A stretch of 9,913 nt of DNA from an uncultured Lactobacillaceae bacterium (GTDB lineage: Bacteria > Bacillota > Bacilli > Lactobacillales > Lactobacillaceae). The stretch spans positions 1 through 9,913 of the forward strand of contig CAKQCC010000022.1 in assembly GCA_934216625.1 (NCBI GenBank), read 5' to 3'. Positions 7,350 to 9,913 of this stretch are shown one piece after another. Positions within the stretch are counted from its first letter, which is position 1, and every line of letters begins with the position of its first letter. The notes under the pieces were generated by a model. The model was given only the letters and a program-made list of their open reading frames with translations, made no database searches and was not told the origin of the DNA. The position numbers were made by a program, and so were the translations under genes.

Positions 7350-8129
7350 TTATTTGTCGGAATCTTGATCCGAAGCTGAAGCAGACGTCTGCTGGTCTTT
7401 GTGATCGGAATCAGAACCAGCGGCAGACTGAGCATCCTTGCCTTCTTGACCTTGATTACCTTCAACAATGGCGTCTGCCATCTTGGAAGTAATCAAACGA
7501 ACGGCCCGGATTGCGTCATCATTTGACGGGATCACAACGTTGATGTCATCCGGATCAGTATTAGTATCAACCATTGCGACAATCGGAATGTTCAGCTTGT
7601 GAGCTTCGTTAACGGCAATGGATTCTTTTCTCGGATCAACAATGTACATTACGTCAGGAATTCGTGGCATGTCTTCGATTCCACCCAAGAAGTACTCTAA
7701 CTTATTCATCCGCTTAGTCAAAACGGAAACTTCCTTCTTCGGTAAACGATCGAACGTACCGTCAGTTGACATTTTCTTTAATTTCTTTAAGTACTGGATC
7801 CGTTTGTGAATCGTAACCCAGTTAGTCAACGTCCCACCTAACCAACGATGGTTAACGTAATATTGGTTAGCTCGGGTTGCTTCTTCTTGAATCGTGTTTT
7901 GAGCCTGTTTTTTGGTGCCAACGAATAAGATTACAGCACCCTTAGAAGCTTGGTCACGCATGTATTTATAAGCGTCACCCAACATCTTAACGGTCTTTTG
8001 TAAATCAATAATGTAAATTCCGTTGCGTTCCGTAAAGATATATTTCTTCATCTTCGGGTTCCAGCGACGGGTTTGGTGACCGAAATGAACTCCGGCTTCC
8101 AATAATTGCTTCATTGTAACTACAGCCAT
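7350..8129 (-). CDS. rpsB: 30S ribosomal protein S2
   Basis: This structural protein of the small subunit (259 aa) is needed for S1 binding or mRNA engagement in many bacteria. It begins [19 protein letters not shown] and continues with [51 protein letters not shown] and VDTNTDPD, all diagnostic of S2. The last 38 or so residues form a Ser/Asp/Gln-rich acidic tail of low complexity, which I believe is common in lactobacilli and is likely dispensable for the fold. Start: the frame stays open upstream to a TTG at 8204, but the ATG at 8129-8127 gives the family N-terminus and follows GGAGG (8137-8141) with a 7-nt spacer. It has its own promoter, leader and terminator. Confidence 0.98.
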   Translation of the reverse strand: MAVVTMKQLLEAGVHFGHQTRRWNPKMKKYIFTERNGIYIIDLQKTVKMLGDAYKYMRDQASKGAVILFVGTKKQAQNTIQEEATRANQYYVNHRWLGGTLTNWVTIHKRIQYLKKLKKMSTDGTFDRLPKKEVSVLTKRMNKLEYFLGGIEDMPRIPDVMYIVDPRKESIAVNEAHKLNIPIVAMVDTNTDPDDINVVIPSNDDAIRAVRLITSKMADAIVEGNQGQEGKDAQSAAGSDSDHKDQQTSASASDQDSDK

Positions 8130-8239
8130 AATGTTTCCTCCAATTTTAGTTTTTCCTCCCCAAAGCTCACTTGACTCGACAACCCCATTCAGAGCACTTA
8201 TCAAGTCATCACTTCAGGTGTGAATTAGTGCAAAACACC
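8130..8239 (-). promoter_or_regulatory. 5' leader of rpsB, possible structured RNA
   Basis: About 110 nt separate the predicted transcript start (near 8239) from the rpsB ATG. On the minus strand ACTTGA (8206-8201) can pair with TCAAGT (8174-8169). An upstream small hairpin, TTCA-cacc-TGAA, is possible, as is an alternative GCTC/GAGC pairing that competes with the first stem. Two purine-rich tracts lie near the end: GGGGAGG, and the true Shine-Dalgarno GGAGG. Feedback by S2 on its own leader is known in gammaproteobacteria; whether this leader does something similar is inference. Confidence 0.4.
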
Positions 8240-8245
8240 ATTAAC

Positions 8246-8274
8246 ATTATAATCAATTTACCATCATGATTCAA
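8246..8274 (-). promoter_or_regulatory. Strong vegetative promoter for rpsB
   Basis: On the minus strand, TTGAAT (8274-8269) and TATAAT (8251-8246) are separated by exactly 17 nt, a near-consensus housekeeping sigma promoter. The -35 hexamer contains the TGA stop codon of the upstream surface-protein gene. Confidence 0.87.
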
Positions 8275-9913
8275 CGTGGTCGGTCAATGATTTTATTAAT
8301 CCGAACCGGAACTGAGTGTTGGTTGAACCGGCTTACCCTTGATAAGCGACTATCTAAAGGGCCACTTTCGGGACCATTATCTTTAACTAAATTACCGCTG
8401 CTGGGGTCGACGTGAACCATTTGACTGCCGTCATTATCATTCAAGCCGACTTCATCATCCAGGTACTTCTGTTCCACCAAATCACCACTATTATGATCCT
8501 TATTATAAAAAGTGGTGTAACGGCTCAAGCGTTTATACATCCCCACTTTTAAATCAGCCGGGCCAAAGTTTTTGTCACTATTGGTCGCCTGGTGATGAAG
8601 ATAACGGTTATCATATCCAGATAAGGTAAACGGCTGAATCTTTTCGCCACTAACCGGGTTCACGTTCCAGCCCGACGCGTCAAAGAACATCTGAACGTCG
8701 TGGTTAGCAAGCGGATCAATTCGCATGCCTTGATAGCCTTCAGCAACAACCGACTGAACTTGCTTAGGCTGACGATTAATCGGAATCATCTGATCACTGG
8801 CGGTTCGCTGATAAACCCAGCCTTGATAATTAATAATGGCGTTCGACGGCGTGTAAATGAACTGGCCAGCGTTATGATTGCCGTTCACCAAAACGGCGTG
8901 GTAAACCCCGTTTCGGTTAACTAGCTGATATTTGATCGGTGAATAGAGGTCACTGGGGTCCCGCATGATCGAATCGTAATCAAGGTCGTTGGCTTGACCA
9001 TCGGCATCAATATAGCCGCGGGAAAGAACGTAATTAACGATTGCGGCCCGTAAGTTGCGGTTACTAATGGTGTAAGTCGTGTTCAACGCGTTATTGTTAG
9101 CGGTCAAATCAATCGCGATCGGAACGTCCGAAACTTTCTCCTCGACCCCACCGTCGTTGGTAAGGACGTGAGCCCGAATCGTAAAGTCAGCCTGAACGGC
9201 CGGAACGTTCGCGCCAGCAACCCAGCCGTTAGGTCCCGGTAGGCCGTGGATTTCGGTCGGATTCTTAGGATCAAGGTGCTTAAAGTTCGGACTCGGGATC
9301 AAATGATCCAGCCGGGAATCCGAAATCGGCTGACGACCCGGTAAGAACGGGTATTTAGCGTTTCCACTGGCGTTAGCACCTTTAAATTCAGGATTGGCCG
9401 GGCCAATTGGTACGTAATGTCCCGGTAGATTCGGGTTGTCAGTACTGCTGGCCTGATTCGTCACGTAAATTTGAACGTCACGAGTCCCGTTCGGCAAACT
9501 AAAGTATTGCTGATGGTTAAACAGTGGGATTCCGTTCCCGTTCGTAGCTAAATTAACGTAACCGGAAGCCTTCAGCGACTGCAAAGCCGGATCGTTTTTG
9601 AGGTCCTGCTGATATTCAGCGGGCGTGTAAACGTGATTAGCGCCCACGTAGCTATCGCTCGCGATACTAGGTTCGTAATTAATTACCACTCCGGAATCCT
9701 GTGAACGATTGGTCAGCTGATTATACTTAACGAAATGAATGCGGACTAATGAACGCGCCCACCGTAAATTGCTGGGTTCGCCATCCGCCTCATAGTCGTC
9801 AGGGACGAACCGACCGTCAGCATCAAAAGTACCGTGTTCGGTAGCGTTATCTTCGGTCGGGATCCAGCCACGTTGAACGTCCCCTGCTTGATTACCGGCT
9901 TGAAGGGCCATCC
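8271..9913 (-). CDS. C-terminal part of a large, probably extracellular protein (5' end outside window)
   Basis: At least 546 residues are visible; the frame is open through the right edge and the ATG at 9911 is probably internal. The composition is rich in Asn, Asp, Gly, Pro and Tyr with no cysteine, typical of secreted surface proteins of lactobacilli. A segment at about residues 54-150 (VRIHFVKYN... HVYTPAEYQ... GYVNL... RDVQIYVTN) resembles a mucin-binding or MucBP-like beta module in spacing, but the match is by eye and weak. A later segment (about 285-380) has similar Tyr-rich strands (IKYQLVNRNGVYHAVLVNG). The end is unusual: no LPXTG motif, no hydrophobic anchor, no recognisable cell-wall repeat, only a basic tail (SRLSRVSRF to KIIDRPR). 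No terminator follows the stop, which overlaps the rpsB promoter. No function is assigned. Alternatives are an adhesin anchored elsewhere in the protein, or a C-terminally truncated gene. Confidence 0.75.
   Translation of the reverse strand, partial: MALQAGNQAGDVQRGWIPTEDNATEHGTFDADGRFVPDDYEADGEPSNLRWARSLVRIHFVKYNQLTNRSQDSGVVINYEPSIASDSYVGANHVYTPAEYQQDLKNDPALQSLKASGYVNLATNGNGIPLFNHQQYFSLPNGTRDVQIYVTNQASSTDNPNLPGHYVPIGPANPEFKGANASGNAKYPFLPGRQPISDSRLDHLIPSPNFKHLDPKNPTEIHGLPGPNGWVAGANVPAVQADFTIRAHVLTNDGGVEEKVSDVPIAIDLTANNNALNTTYTISNRNLRAAIVNYVLSRGYIDADGQANDLDYDSIMRDPSDLYSPIKYQLVNRNGVYHAVLVNGNHNAGQFIYTPSNAIINYQGWVYQRTASDQMIPINRQPKQVQSVVAEGYQGMRIDPLANHDVQMFFDASGWNVNPVSGEKIQPFTLSGYDNRYLHHQATNSDKNFGPADLKVGMYKRLSRYTTFYNKDHNSGDLVEQKYLDDEVGLNDNDGSQMVHVDPSSGNLVKDNGPESGPLDSRLSRVSRFNQHSVPVRINKIIDRPR

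Noticed and set aside
8130..8204. In-frame 25-codon N-terminal extension of rpsB from a TTG at 8204
   Set aside because: The ATG at 8129 has the canonical S2 N-terminus and an ideal Shine-Dalgarno; the upstream part lies in the untranslated leader and resembles no S2 sequence.
8130..8270. Terminator for the surface-protein gene upstream of rpsB
   Set aside because: Small inverted repeats exist, but none is followed by a T-tract on the minus strand.

Overview
The window is a conserved low-GC Gram-positive translation and envelope locus in which every supported gene lies on the minus strand, so transcription runs from right to left. Gene order and protein sequences (proS next to rseP, cdsA, uppS, frr, pyrH, tsf, rpsB) point to Bacillota, most probably the family Lactobacillaceae. 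The acidic tail on ribosomal protein S2, the RseP sequence and the lactobacillus-style ProRS support this. GC content looks mid-40s percent from inspection. I cannot name a genus.

Region by region in transcription order. (1) 9913-8271: the C-terminal part of a large, cysteine-free, Asn/Asp/Pro/Gly-rich protein, probably extracellular. Its start lies beyond the right edge and it lacks a recognisable LPXTG sorting signal. (2) 8274-7295: a near-consensus promoter, a leader of about 110 nt, rpsB (30S protein S2) and a very strong intrinsic terminator. (3) 7290-6313: a separate extended -10 promoter, tsf (elongation factor Ts) and another clear intrinsic terminator. (4) 6273-1: a tightly packed run pyrH - frr - a small unrecognised gene - uppS - cdsA - rseP - proS, with gaps of 11 to 26 nt or a 4-nt overlap. 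proS runs off the left edge, lacking only about its last 20 residues.

The genes serve translation (S2, EF-Ts, ribosome recycling factor, prolyl-tRNA synthetase), pyrimidine nucleotide supply (UMP kinase) and the cell envelope (undecaprenyl diphosphate synthase, CDP-diacylglycerol synthase, the site-2 protease RseP). No stretch longer than about 145 bases lacks a gene. I see no insertion sequence, phage gene, tRNA, rRNA or CRISPR array.

The window is mostly ordinary core genome. I did not find a convincing undescribed multi-gene system. The points most worth checking are the unrecognised 138-residue protein inside the frr-uppS interval, an EF-Ts whose usual TDFV motif reads SDSL, a terminator just before pyrH with no obvious promoter after it, the rpsB leader and promoter that start inside the stop codon of the upstream surface gene, and the unusual C-terminus of that surface protein.
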